Both the position numbers and the translations under genes were made by a program. From Amycolatopsis sp. QT-25 (GTDB lineage: Bacteria; Actinomycetota; Actinomycetes; Mycobacteriales; Pseudonocardiaceae), in contig NZ_CP120210.1 in assembly GCF_029369745.1 (NCBI RefSeq), positions 3,658,001-3,722,000 on the forward strand: a stretch of 64,000 nucleotides of DNA. Direction: 5' to 3'. The first letter of the stretch is position 1; each line of letters starts with the position of its first letter. Below, piece after piece: positions 26,428-35,015 of this stretch. The notes under the pieces were generated by a model that was given only the letters and a program-made list of their open reading frames with translations, was not told the origin of the DNA and did no database searches.

Positions 26428-26990
26428 ATGGGGCAACGGAAAGCGGTGGCCGCGATCGTCGGTCCCGGGAACATCGGCACCGACCTGCTCGCGAAGCTCC
26501 TGGAGGACGCGGGTGAACGCGTCACCGCGCTGGTGGCGGAATTCGGGGACCAGGCCCAGGTCGGCTACCACGGACACCAGAATCTGAGCTTCGGCGTCGC
26601 GAACTTCGCCGTCGCCTACCGGGCGGGTGCGCGGCGGATCGACGGTTCGCTCGTGGCGCTCGGCGCGGGCGCGGGCAACTCGCCGACCGAGGTCCTCGCG
26701 GCGACGTTCGAGCGGCTCGGAATCCGCACCGGCGTCGACAAGGACGTGCTGATGGACCCGGCCGAAAACGTCGTGAAGCCTTACATCACGCGGCTCCGGT
26801 GATGGACCGCTCGTCGATCGTGCAGGGATTCGCCGGGGTGTATTCGAGTTTCCTGCTGCGCGCCGCCGAGCGCTACGACGTTCCGGCGCACGAAATCCTT
26901 TATCGCGTCGGTGCCGCGAAATACGTGGGCGGCCAGGAGGACATGATCATCGACATCGCCCTGCGGTTGGCCGCCGAACGCGGTCAGGGT
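26428..26990 (+). pseudogene. Deletion fusion of mhpF (acetaldehyde dehydrogenase) and mhpE (4-hydroxy-2-oxovalerate aldolase)
   Basis: The first 25 residues (AAIVGPGNIGTDLLAKLL) are the N-terminus of acylating acetaldehyde dehydrogenase. The frame then passes directly into the middle of the aldolase (VGYHGHQNLSFGVANFAVAY, RRIDGSLVALGAGAGNSP). A frameshift at about 26800 moves the end (MDRSSIVQGFAGVYSSFLL, EDMIIDIALRLAAER) to another phase. These two enzymes are the last steps of meta-cleavage pathways for aromatics or sterol rings and form a complex. The relic shows that such a pathway was once encoded here; it is inactive now. Confidence 0.88.
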
Positions 26991-27577
26991 CGACGGTCGG
27001 CCCCGAGGACGAGGCGGACGCAGTGGTCGATCAGGCGCTCGCGGCTGACCTTGAGCGAGCCGTCGAGGTAGGCGATGAACACGTTGCTCAGCGCGCCGAC
27101 CAGCCCGATCGACGTCATCCGCCGCTCGGCCGCGTCACCGTGGGACAGCTGCCCGCTGACCAGCTCGGCGAAGGAGGGGAGGAGTGCGATCCCGCGGGTG
27201 GTCAGCGCGGGATCGGTGATCGGCGCGAGCAGGAGCACGCGGCCTTTGCGCGGATCGTCGAGCATCAATTCGACGAAGGCGCGGACGGCGGCCTTCGCCC
27301 GTTCGGCGGGTTCGGCCGTGTCGCTGACGGCGTCGACGAGCGCTTGCCGCGCCTGCTCGCCGATGTGCTCGTAGACCGCGACGACCAGTTCCTCGCGGTC
27401 GGTGAAACTCTCGTAGAAGTACCGCTCCGTCAGCTTGGCGTGACGGCACACCGCGCGGACGCTCATCCCGGCACTGCCTTGGGTACCGAGCAGGTCGAGG
27501 CCCGCGTCGACGAGTTGTCCCCGTCGCGCGGCCCTGCGGTCGTCCAGGGTCGTGCCTGCCCAGCTCCGGCCGGCCAT
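26984..27577 (-). CDS. TetR-family transcriptional regulator
   Basis: The 197-residue protein has a TetR DNA-binding domain (residues about 15-62: RRGQLVDAGLDLLGTQGSAG, VCRHAKLTERYFYESFTDRE) and a variable ligand domain. It diverges from an MpaB/DUF2236 pseudogene, with inverted repeats between them. This pairing of TetR and DUF2236 genes is common in actinobacteria, so the regulator probably once controlled that gene. It appears intact although its neighbours on both sides are decayed. It may now control only itself or genes elsewhere. Confidence 0.88.
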   Translation of the reverse strand: MAGRSWAGTTLDDRRAARRGQLVDAGLDLLGTQGSAGMSVRAVCRHAKLTERYFYESFTDREELVVAVYEHIGEQARQALVDAVSDTAEPAERAKAAVRAFVELMLDDPRKGRVLLLAPITDPALTTRGIALLPSFAELVSGQLSHGDAAERRMTSIGLVGALSNVFIAYLDGSLKVSRERLIDHCVRLVLGADRRP

Positions 27578-27605
27578 GATCGGCTCCTCTTGTTGACTAC
27601 GACCG

Positions 27606-27634
27606 TTGTCAAATTCTGACCTGACAACAGTTGT
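27606..27634. promoter_or_regulatory. Probable TetR operator
   Basis: The intergenic stretch carries TTGTCA at 27606-27611 paired with TGACAA at 27622-27627, overlapped by the palindrome ACAACAGTTGT at 27624-27634. It lies 28 bases before the tetR start and before the divergent DUF2236 relic. Confidence 0.55.
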
Positions 27635-27668
27635 CGTCGATTTAACCAGCTCAGTCAGAAGACCGGGG

Positions 27669-28589
27669 ATGACACCACCGCGGCCACTCGGACCGGATTC
27701 GCTGACCTGGAAGTAACTTCGGCGACTGGCGCGGGGTGCTCATCGCGCTCTGGGCCGGATCCATGCAGAACATGCACCCCGGCCTGGGCGCGGGTGTGGC
27801 GGAGCATTCGCGGTTCTTCGAGGAGCGCTGGCAGCGGCTGTTCCGCTCGCTGTACCCGATCGGGGGAGTGGTCTACGACGGCCCGCGCGCCCGGCAGACC
27901 GCGCTGGAGGAGCACGGCTACCACGATCGGATCAAGGGCGTCGACGAACACGGGCGGCGCTATCACGCGCTCGACCCGGACACGTTCTATTGGGCGCATT
28001 CGACGTTCTTCGTGAGCGCCATCCGCATCGCCGACAACTTCTGCGGCGGGATCGGCGAGGCCGGGAAGCGGAAGCTGTTCGACGAGCACGTCCAGTGGTA
28101 CGAGATGTACGGCATGAGCATGCGCCCGGTGCCGGAATCGTGGGAGGACTTCCAGCTCTACTGGAAACGCATGTGCGAGGACGTCCTGGAGGACAACAAG
28201 GCGCCCCGCCACGTCCTCGAGATCCAGGCCCTCGCCAAACCGCATTTCCTGCCCTGGCTGCCGGGTTTCGCTTGGAATCTCGTCCGCGGGCAGGTGGCGC
28301 GGAATTTCGTCTGGCTGACGATCGGCCTGTGCGACCCGACGATCCGCGAGCGGCTCGGCCACCCCTGGACCGAACGCGACGAGCGACGCCATCGCCGCGT
28401 GGGAAAGCTGATCAACGCGTGTTCACACTGGTCCCGCGCGATCGCCGCTACCACCCGCGTGCCAGGGCGGTCTGGCGCCGGGAGCGTGGCGAACCGGCCC
28501 CGGACGCGCCGGTGGTCGAGACCCCCGCGAGGAACCTTCCGCCGCTTTCGGAGCGGGGCAAACCCGAGCACTACTCACCGAACGTCTGA
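27669..28589 (+). pseudogene. MpaB-family oxygenase (DUF2236) gene with two frameshifts
   Basis: Starting at the ATG at 27669 the reading is MTPPRPLGPDSLTWK and then a TAA at 27714. One extra base there shifts the frame to DWRGVLIALWAGSMQNMHPG, which continues for over 230 residues as a typical DUF2236 haem-dependent oxygenase. Near 28420 one base is missing, and the true end (FTLVPRDRRYHPRARAVWRR to KPEHYSPNV) lies in another phase ending at 28589. Apart from these two single-base changes the gene is full length, so its inactivation is recent. Confidence 0.87.
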
Positions 28590-28606
28590 CGGGAGCCGAG
28601 GGGTGG

Positions 28607-28659
28607 TCCGTGAAGGCCTTCTTGAGGGACTCTTGGTCCCTCAAGGAGGCCTTCACGGA
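28607..28659. repeat. Family A palindrome, copy 3
   Basis: Arms start TCCGTGAAGGCCTTCTTGAG and end CAAGGAGGCCTTCACGGA, with one mismatch in the stem, around the centre GGACTCTTGGTCC. It lies 17 bases after the end of the DUF2236 pseudogene and before a truncated oxidoreductase. Confidence 0.9.
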
Positions 28660-28752
28660 ATTCAAGACCGGTGCCCGTCGCGGTCAGGGAGCGACCACCT
28701 CGCCTCAACGGCAATACGTCGATCACCACCTACCAGGGATTCTCGATGAAGC

Positions 28753-29037
28753 TTGGTCGGTGGCATGGGCGCGAAATCGGTCAACTTCCACCACGACGTC
28801 TTCGCCCGGATGGGGTACGAGGACGTCGCGGACCGGGTCCAGGAGCTGTACCTGGCCGGGCGCGAAGACGAGGCGATCGCCGCGATCCCGACGTCGCTCG
28901 TGGAGGACATCTCGCTGATCGGGACGGCGGAGAAAATTCGCGACGAGGTCGCCGCGTGGGAGGAGACCGTGATGACGACGCTGCTTCTGCGAGGCGATGC
29001 CGCCACGCTCACGAAGGTCGCGGAGTCCCTGTCGTAA
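28753..29037 (+). pseudogene. C-terminal fragment of an LLM-class F420-dependent oxidoreductase
   Basis: About 90 residues are recognisable: GGMGAKSVNFHHDVFARMGY, VQELYLAGREDEAIAAIPTS, VEDISLIGTAEKIRDEVAAW and VTTLLLRGD. They match the last quarter of F420-dependent luciferase-like oxidoreductases. No N-terminal part is present; the preceding DNA carries a family A palindrome about 95 bases away. The fragment cannot fold as a full barrel. It closes the string of decayed catabolic genes that begins at 25627. Confidence 0.8.
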
Positions 29038-29211
29038 TCGCGGCTGAAAGCTACGCGGTACCCGCGCCCTGCCTGCCTCAAGAAGGAACCCTGCGCCGAA
29101 TCGCGCACGAAGTGGCCCGGCCTTTGGCGGGTTGCGACAGTGAGGCCCATCACGTAGCGTCCCCGCCACGAACATGAAGTCGGTTCATGTTCGTCGCGGG
29201 AGGTGCGACTC

Positions 29212-31227
29212 ATGACGGTGAGCCGGAGGCGGGTTCTGGCGGGCGCGGCGGCGGTGCCGCTCGCGGCGGGCGTGCTCGGCGCCCGAAGCGCCGCAGCCGC
29301 ACCACAGCAGGGTTTCCGCGTCGGCGTCGGTCTCGCCGACGTCACCGGTCCGGCGGCCGAGAACGGCATGATGGGCTACTCGATGCCGCAGCAGCAGACC
29401 GCCGGCATCCACCTCCGCACCCGCGCGCGGGCTTTCGTAATCGACGACGGCGCCAAGCGGATCGCCTTCGTCACCGCCGACCTCGGCGCGCTGTTCCAGT
29501 CCGTCCACCAGGGCGTGCTGCGCAAGCTCCAGGCCGCGTACGGCGACCTGTACACCGCGCAGAACGTGCTCCTCAACGCCACGCACACCCATTCGGCGTG
29601 TGGCGGGGATTCCCATTACGCCGCTTACGATCTGGCGATCCTCGGCTTCCAGCAGCAGGTGTACGACGCGCACGTCGACGGGATCTTCGAAGCGATCGGC
29701 CGGGCGCACGCGAACCTCGCTCCCGGGTCGATCCGGCTCGGTCGCGCCGAACTGACCAAGGCGAGCGTCAACCGCTCCCGCGAAGCCTTCGACCTGAACC
29801 CGAAGGCGGACAAAGACCACTTCCCGCAGGCGATCGACCCGGCCGTCACGGTGCTGCGGTTCAGCCAGAACGGTGTCGACGTCGGCGCGATCGGCTGGTT
29901 CGCCACGCACGGTACGTCGATGAGCAACGGCAACCGGCTGATCAGCGGCGACAACAAGGGTTACGCCGCCTACGCATGGGAGCACGACCACGCCGGCGTG
30001 CGTTATCTCGACGGGAACCCGCGGTTCGTCGCCGCGTTCCCGCAGACCAACACCGGCGACATGAGCCCGAACCTGAACCTCGGACCCGGCACATCCGAAA
30101 CCGAGTTCGAGAACACCCGCACCATCGGCGACCTCCAGTTCCGCGCGGCCAAGAGCGCTTTCGACGCGGCCCCCGAAGCCGTGACGGGGGGAGTCGACCA
30201 CCGGATGTGCTACGTGGACATGTCCGACGTCGCCGTCGACGCGAAGTACACGCCGAACGGGCGGCCGCAGCGCACGTGCACGGCCGCGATCGGCGTGTCG
30301 ATGCTGGCGGGGAGCCGCGAGGACGGCCCCGGCCTCCCGCTCCCGGAAGGCGTGAAGAACCCGTTCGTCGACTGGCTCGGCGGCATCGACGCGCCGATCC
30401 CGCAGGCGCTCGCCGACGCGCACGCGCCGAAGGTGATCGCGGTGCCGTTCGGCGCGATGAAGCCGTATCCGTGGACGCCGGAGGTCCTGCCGCTGCAGCT
30501 CGTCCGGATCGGGCAACTGCACCTCGTGGCCGTGCCCGCCGAGCCGACCATCGTCGCGGGGCTGCGCCTGCGCCGGACCGTCGCCGCCGAACTCGGTGTC
30601 CCGCTGGAGAACGTGCTCGTCCAGGGGTACGCGAACGCGTACAGCCAGTACGTCACCACACCCGAGGAGTACGACTCGCAGCAGTACGAGGGCGCGTCCA
30701 CCCTGTACGGCCGCTACACGCTTCCCGCCTATCAGCAGGAATTCGCCAGGCTCGCGGCCGCGATGAAGGCGGGGACGACGGTTCCGCACGGGCCGGTGCC
30801 GCGAGATCTGCGCGGCAAGCTGATCAACTTCCAGCCCGGGGTCGTGTTCGACAGCGCGCCCGCGTTCAAGGGCTTCGGAGACGTCCTGGCCGACGCGAAG
30901 AGCACCTACGCGCGCGGTGAACAGGTCGCGGTCGAGTTCGTCACCGGGCATCCGAAGAACGACCTGCGGCGCGGTGGCACGTTCCTGGAGATCCAGCGGC
31001 TGGTCGAGGGCAAGTGGACCAGGTACGCCGACGACGGCGACTGGGACACGAAGTACCACTGGGCGCGTACCTTCGTCGCCGAATCGAAAGCCGTCGTCCA
31101 CTGGAAGATCCCCGCGAACGCCCCGATCGGCAAATATCGCGTGGTCCACTTCGGCGATTGGAAAAACGGCTGGAACGGGGCGATCTCCGCGTTCAGCGGA
31201 ATCTCGCGGACGTTCGTCGTCTCCTGA
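29212..31227 (+). CDS. Secreted neutral ceramidase
   Basis: The 671-residue protein begins with a Tat signal (VSRRRVLAGAAAVPLAAGV). The mature part is a neutral/alkaline non-lysosomal ceramidase: FRVGVGLADVTGPA at the start, the zinc region LLNATHTHSACGGDSHY, and the catalytic serine motif NTGDMSPNL (Ser near residue 284). The C-terminal immunoglobulin-like domain is also present. It would cleave ceramide to sphingosine and a fatty acid outside the cell. The ATG at 29212 is preferred over a GTG at 29203 because GGGAGG lies at a proper distance before it. A sphingomyelinase gene follows after 17 bases. Confidence 0.92.
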   Translation: MTVSRRRVLAGAAAVPLAAGVLGARSAAAAPQQGFRVGVGLADVTGPAAENGMMGYSMPQQQTAGIHLRTRARAFVIDDGAKRIAFVTADLGALFQSVHQGVLRKLQAAYGDLYTAQNVLLNATHTHSACGGDSHYAAYDLAILGFQQQVYDAHVDGIFEAIGRAHANLAPGSIRLGRAELTKASVNRSREAFDLNPKADKDHFPQAIDPAVTVLRFSQNGVDVGAIGWFATHGTSMSNGNRLISGDNKGYAAYAWEHDHAGVRYLDGNPRFVAAFPQTNTGDMSPNLNLGPGTSETEFENTRTIGDLQFRAAKSAFDAAPEAVTGGVDHRMCYVDMSDVAVDAKYTPNGRPQRTCTAAIGVSMLAGSREDGPGLPLPEGVKNPFVDWLGGIDAPIPQALADAHAPKVIAVPFGAMKPYPWTPEVLPLQLVRIGQLHLVAVPAEPTIVAGLRLRRTVAAELGVPLENVLVQGYANAYSQYVTTPEEYDSQQYEGASTLYGRYTLPAYQQEFARLAAAMKAGTTVPHGPVPRDLRGKLINFQPGVVFDSAPAFKGFGDVLADAKSTYARGEQVAVEFVTGHPKNDLRRGGTFLEIQRLVEGKWTRYADDGDWDTKYHWARTFVAESKAVVHWKIPANAPIGKYRVVHFGDWKNGWNGAISAFSGISRTFVVS

Positions 31228-31244
31228 CCCGGGAAGGATCCTTC

Positions 31245-32204
31245 GTGCGGAAGCTCGCCGTACTCGCCATCGCCGCCGTGATGTTCGCCGGAACCGCCGT
31301 GCCCGCCCAGGCCGCGGTCTCGGTGAAGGTCATGGCGTTCAACATCTGGCAACTGCCCTGGATCGCCGGTCCGAACACGGCGGACAGACAGGCCAGGGCT
31401 CGTGCGGCCGAGGACGTCATCCGCGCGAACGACGCCGACGTCGTCGTCCTGGACGAGGCTTTCAGCGCCCAGGCGGAGGAAATGCGGAACCGGCTGAAGG
31501 ATGTCTGGCCGCATCAGACCCCGCTCGTCGGCCAGTACTGTGGCACCTCGCCGGGCTGGACCACGGTGAACGGGAACTGCTCGAATTCCCCCGTCGTGGT
31601 CAACGGCGGGGTCACCGTGCTGAGCAAGGCACCGGTGACCCACCAGCACCAGCTGGTCTTCCGCCATTCCCACTCCGGCACCGCGGACCACCTGTCCAAC
31701 AAGGGTGCCGCGCTCGCCCGGCTGGTGGTCGCCGGCAAGCCGCTCTGGGTCGCCGGCACCCACCTGCAGGCCGACGAGGGGCCGGAGACGCTGCCGAAGG
31801 CGCACGACGTCCGGATGGCGCAGCTCGGCGAGATCCGGGACCTGGTCACGAAGTACGCGCCCGCGGCCGAACCGGTCGTCGTCGCCGGCGACCTGAACAT
31901 CGAGTACCGGGCGGGACAAGCGCGCAAGGACTCGCTCGGCCGGACACAGGTCCAGCAGGGTGAAGCCTTCCTGGGCGGCGTCCTCCGCACGACGGGCGAA
32001 GGCTCGTACACCTTCGACGCGGTCACGAACCCGAACGCGGCGAAATCCGTTCCGGCGACCTACCGTGACTCGCTGGACTACGTCGGCGCCGTACGCGCGG
32101 GCGGCCGTCCACTCGCCGCTGTCGGCCCGGTACGGCTCGTGCATTACGACGGTGGCACGATTCCCTCCGACCACTACCCGGTGGTGGCCAAGATCCAATA
32201 CTGA
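31245..32204 (+). CDS. Secreted sphingomyelin phosphodiesterase (neutral sphingomyelinase C)
   Basis: The 319-residue protein has a signal peptide (RKLAVLAIAAVMFAGTAV ending AQA) and an endonuclease/exonuclease/phosphatase fold. Family features are VKVMAFNIWQLPW, the acidic VVLDEAF, AGTHLQADEG, VVVAGDLNIEY and the terminal SDHYPVVAKI, whose Asp-His pair is catalytic. The length and the QLPW and cysteine region CGTSPGWTTVNGNC fit bacterial sphingomyelinase C. It would release ceramide from sphingomyelin, which the ceramidase next door then splits. The GTG at 31245 follows GGGAAGGA. Confidence 0.88.
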   Translation: MRKLAVLAIAAVMFAGTAVPAQAAVSVKVMAFNIWQLPWIAGPNTADRQARARAAEDVIRANDADVVVLDEAFSAQAEEMRNRLKDVWPHQTPLVGQYCGTSPGWTTVNGNCSNSPVVVNGGVTVLSKAPVTHQHQLVFRHSHSGTADHLSNKGAALARLVVAGKPLWVAGTHLQADEGPETLPKAHDVRMAQLGEIRDLVTKYAPAAEPVVVAGDLNIEYRAGQARKDSLGRTQVQQGEAFLGGVLRTTGEGSYTFDAVTNPNAAKSVPATYRDSLDYVGAVRAGGRPLAAVGPVRLVHYDGGTIPSDHYPVVAKIQY

Positions 32205-32238
32205 GGCCTGCATCGGGTGAATCGCCTCGAGGAGGATC

Positions 32239-33543
32239 ATGGCATCGCTGCCAGCACGGACGAGGTACCGCTACTCGCTCGGCTCGTTCGTCACCGGCGC
32301 TTTCGGCACCGTTCCCGGCCTGCTCCTCCTCAAGTACCTCACCGACACGATGGGCGTCGCGGCGGGGGTGGCCGGTCTGATCGTGTTCGTTCCCAAAGCG
32401 TGGGACGTGCTCTTCAACCCGATCGCGGGGCGGTTGTCGGACGCGGACATGGTCCGCACGGGCAGCCGTCGCCGGTTCCTGCTCTACGGCGGCATCGGCG
32501 TCTCGATTCTGTTCGCGGCCCTGTTCGCGCACCCGGGACTCGGGGGCCCGGTACCCGACGCGATCTACGTGATCGTCGTGTTCCTGTTGTGCGCCACCGC
32601 GTACGCGTTCTTCCAGGTGCCGTTCAACGCCCTGCCCGCCGAGCTGACGGACTCGGCCGAAGAGCGCACGAAGCTGACCAGCGTCCGGATCGGCTTCCTC
32701 GCGGTCGCCATCCTGGTCTCCGGCGGGGGCGCACCCGCGATCACCGAGCTCATCGGCGGTGTCGCCGGATACCGCTTCATGGGCCTGTTCATCGCCGTGG
32801 TCATTTTGCTCGCGACGCTCGGCGTGTACTTCGGCCTGAAAGACGCCCCCGTCGGCGCGCTGCGGCCGAACACGGTGAGCCCGCGTGCACTGCTCCGGAC
32901 GCTCGCGGGATGGCGGCCGTTCCGCTGGCTGCTCGGGGTGTACTTCATCCAAGCGCTCGGCATCGGCACGGTGCTGGCCGCGATCCCGTACTTCGCGGAG
33001 CGGATCCTCGGCAGTTCGGGTTATTCGACGGTGCTGTTCGTCGGGTTCGTCGGCCCGGCACTGCTCACCATGCCGCTGTGGCCGCGACTCGGGGCGAGCG
33101 TCGGGAAGCTGGCCGGGTTCCGGATTGCCACCGCCGCGTTCGGCGTCGGCCTGCTCGGGCTCCTCGGCGCCGAGGTGTTCCCGTTCGCCGTCACGATGGT
33201 GTTCGTCGCCTTCTGCGGTGTCGGCTACGCGGGGATTTCGGTGTTCCCGCTGGCGATCCTGCCGGATCTGATCAGTGATGAGGAGGGACGGACCGGCGAG
33301 ACCAGGGCCGGGGTCGCGGCCGGCGTCTGGACGGCCTCGGAGACGCTGGGGCTCGCGCTCGGACCGGGCCTGTGGGGGGTCGTGCTGCAGTTCGGTGGGT
33401 ACCAGTCCGGCCTCGACGCCAAGACCGCGCAGCCGGACAGCGCGCTCACGGCGATCCTGCTCGGCGCGTCGATCCTCCCGGCCGTGCTGATCGTGCTGGG
33501 CATCCCGCTGCTGCGCAGGTCGGTGCTGGAGCGCCGGTCGTGA
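32239..33543 (+). CDS. MFS_2/GPH-family transporter, possible sphingoid-base carrier
   Basis: The 434-residue protein has about twelve membrane helices and the GPH-type motif FVPKAWDVLFNPIAGRLSD after the second helix, so it belongs to the MFS_2 (PF13347) group. The family contains sugar-cation symporters and also eukaryotic lysolipid and sphingosine-1-phosphate carriers of the MFSD2 type. In this operon the likely cargo is sphingosine or a lysosphingolipid produced outside by the two secreted hydrolases. That cargo is inferred from context only. The ATG at 32239 follows GAGGA. Its stop overlaps the next start by four bases. Confidence 0.82.
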   Translation: MASLPARTRYRYSLGSFVTGAFGTVPGLLLLKYLTDTMGVAAGVAGLIVFVPKAWDVLFNPIAGRLSDADMVRTGSRRRFLLYGGIGVSILFAALFAHPGLGGPVPDAIYVIVVFLLCATAYAFFQVPFNALPAELTDSAEERTKLTSVRIGFLAVAILVSGGGAPAITELIGGVAGYRFMGLFIAVVILLATLGVYFGLKDAPVGALRPNTVSPRALLRTLAGWRPFRWLLGVYFIQALGIGTVLAAIPYFAERILGSSGYSTVLFVGFVGPALLTMPLWPRLGASVGKLAGFRIATAAFGVGLLGLLGAEVFPFAVTMVFVAFCGVGYAGISVFPLAILPDLISDEEGRTGETRAGVAAGVWTASETLGLALGPGLWGVVLQFGGYQSGLDAKTAQPDSALTAILLGASILPAVLIVLGIPLLRRSVLERRS

Positions 33544-34940
33544 CTGCCGAGGACGTGCTGAAGGAGCTGCGGGAACTGCGCGCGGGCGACCTGCCCACGC
33601 ACGGGGGCCGGACGCTCGCGTACGTCTACGACAGCGGTCTGTCCGAAGTGGACCGACTCGGCGCGGCGGCGCACGCGCTGGCCTCGTCGGCCAACGGCCT
33701 GGATCCGACCGCTTTTCCCAGCCTGCTGCGGATGGAGAACGACCTCGTCGGCACCGCCGCGCGCCTGCTGGGCGGCACGGCGGAGACGGCGGGCTCGGTG
33801 ACCTCAGGTGGCACCGAGTCGTGCATGCTCGCGGTCCTGGCCGCCCGCGACGCGCGTCCGGACGTGTCTTCGCCGAACATCGTGCTGCCCACGACCGCGC
33901 ATGCCGCGTTTCACAAGGCGGCGCATTTCTTCGGTGTCCGCGTGGTTTCGGTACCGGTCGATCCGGTGACCTTCCGCGCCGTTCCCGAGGCGATGGCCGC
34001 CGCCGTCGACGACAACACGGTCCTCGTCGTCGCGAGCGCTCCGTCGTACGCCCACGGCGTGCTGGACCCGATCCCGGAGATCGCCGCGCTGCTCGACGGT
34101 GTCCGCTTCCATGTCGACGCCTGCATCGGCGGCTGGGTGCTGCCGTACCTGGGATCCGGCCCGTTCGGCTTCGGCGTTCCCGGCGTCACCAGTGTCTCGG
34201 TGGACCTGCACAAGTACGCCTACTGTCCGAAAGGCGTGTCGGTTCTCTTGCACGCCAACGCCGGCCTTCGCCGTCCGCAGTACTTCGCCAGCGCCGACTG
34301 GCCCGGCTACACGATGCTGAACACCACGCTGCAGAGCACACGGTCCGGTGGCCCGCTCGCCGCGGCGTGGGCGGTCGTGCGCCATGTCGGCGACGAGGGT
34401 TACGCGAAGCTGGCCTCGGCGGCACGCGACGCGGCCGTGGAAATCCGTGCCGGGATCGAGGCGCTCGACGGCTTGCGCGTCCTCGGCGATCCGGTCTCGA
34501 CCCTGCTTTCGTTCACCGTGACGGACGGTGCCGGCTTCGACCTGTTCACCGTCGCGGACGAGATGCGGGAGCGGGGCTGGTACGTCCAGCCGCAGTTCGC
34601 CCACGAATGCTCGCCCGCGAATCTGCACCTGACCGTTACGGCCGCGAACCGGGGGAGCGAGAAGGACTTCCTGACCGATCTCGCCGCTTCGGTCGTGGCT
34701 GCCCGGGAGGCCGGGCCGGTCGTCGTCGACCCGCGCGTGGCCGAGTTCGTCGCCGCGCTGGACCCGGCGACGTTGACGCCGGAACAGTTCGCCGGGCTGC
34801 TGGCGGCCGCGGGTCTCGGCGGTGCAACGGGCCTGCCCACCCGGATGGCGGAGATCAACACCTTGCTGGCCACCGCGTCCGGTCCGTTGCGCGAGCGGCT
34901 GTTGCTGGAGTTCCTCGGCGCGCTGTACACGGCTTCCTGA
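33540..34940 (+). CDS. Sphingosine-1-phosphate lyase-like PLP enzyme
   Basis: The 466-residue protein is a fold-type I PLP enzyme of the group II decarboxylase superfamily. The cofactor lysine is K225 in SVDLHKYAYCPKGVSVLL, closely resembling the THKYGYAPKG signature of sphingosine-1-phosphate lyase, and SVTSGGTESCMLAVLAARD near residue 85 also fits that family. It would split phosphorylated sphingoid bases into a fatty aldehyde and phosphoethanolamine. Its GTG overlaps the transporter stop, so translation is coupled. No sphingosine kinase is seen nearby. A general amino-acid decarboxylase is a less likely alternative. Confidence 0.85.
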   Translation: MTAEDVLKELRELRAGDLPTHGGRTLAYVYDSGLSEVDRLGAAAHALASSANGLDPTAFPSLLRMENDLVGTAARLLGGTAETAGSVTSGGTESCMLAVLAARDARPDVSSPNIVLPTTAHAAFHKAAHFFGVRVVSVPVDPVTFRAVPEAMAAAVDDNTVLVVASAPSYAHGVLDPIPEIAALLDGVRFHVDACIGGWVLPYLGSGPFGFGVPGVTSVSVDLHKYAYCPKGVSVLLHANAGLRRPQYFASADWPGYTMLNTTLQSTRSGGPLAAAWAVVRHVGDEGYAKLASAARDAAVEIRAGIEALDGLRVLGDPVSTLLSFTVTDGAGFDLFTVADEMRERGWYVQPQFAHECSPANLHLTVTAANRGSEKDFLTDLAASVVAAREAGPVVVDPRVAEFVAALDPATLTPEQFAGLLAAAGLGGATGLPTRMAEINTLLATASGPLRERLLLEFLGALYTAS

Positions 34941-34953
34941 TCCGCCCTTGACG

Positions 34954-34997
34954 CAATCATTCGGTTGCTATACAAAGATATAGCAACCGAATGATTG
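34954..34997. promoter_or_regulatory. 19-bp perfect inverted-repeat operator for the ArsR/AHSA1 operon
   Basis: Arms CAATCATTCGGTTGCTATA and its exact complement flank CAAAGA. A TTGACG at 34948-34953 could be the -35 element, so a bound protein would cover the promoter. The right arm ends 18 bases before the first start codon. The ArsR repressor encoded in the operon is the natural candidate. Confidence 0.85.
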
Positions 34998-35015
34998 CTA
35001 CTTGAGGAGGCCGTC

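Noticed and set aside
26428..26802. Functional short aldolase
   Set aside because: It starts with dehydrogenase sequence, lacks the first half of the aldolase barrel and loses frame before the end.
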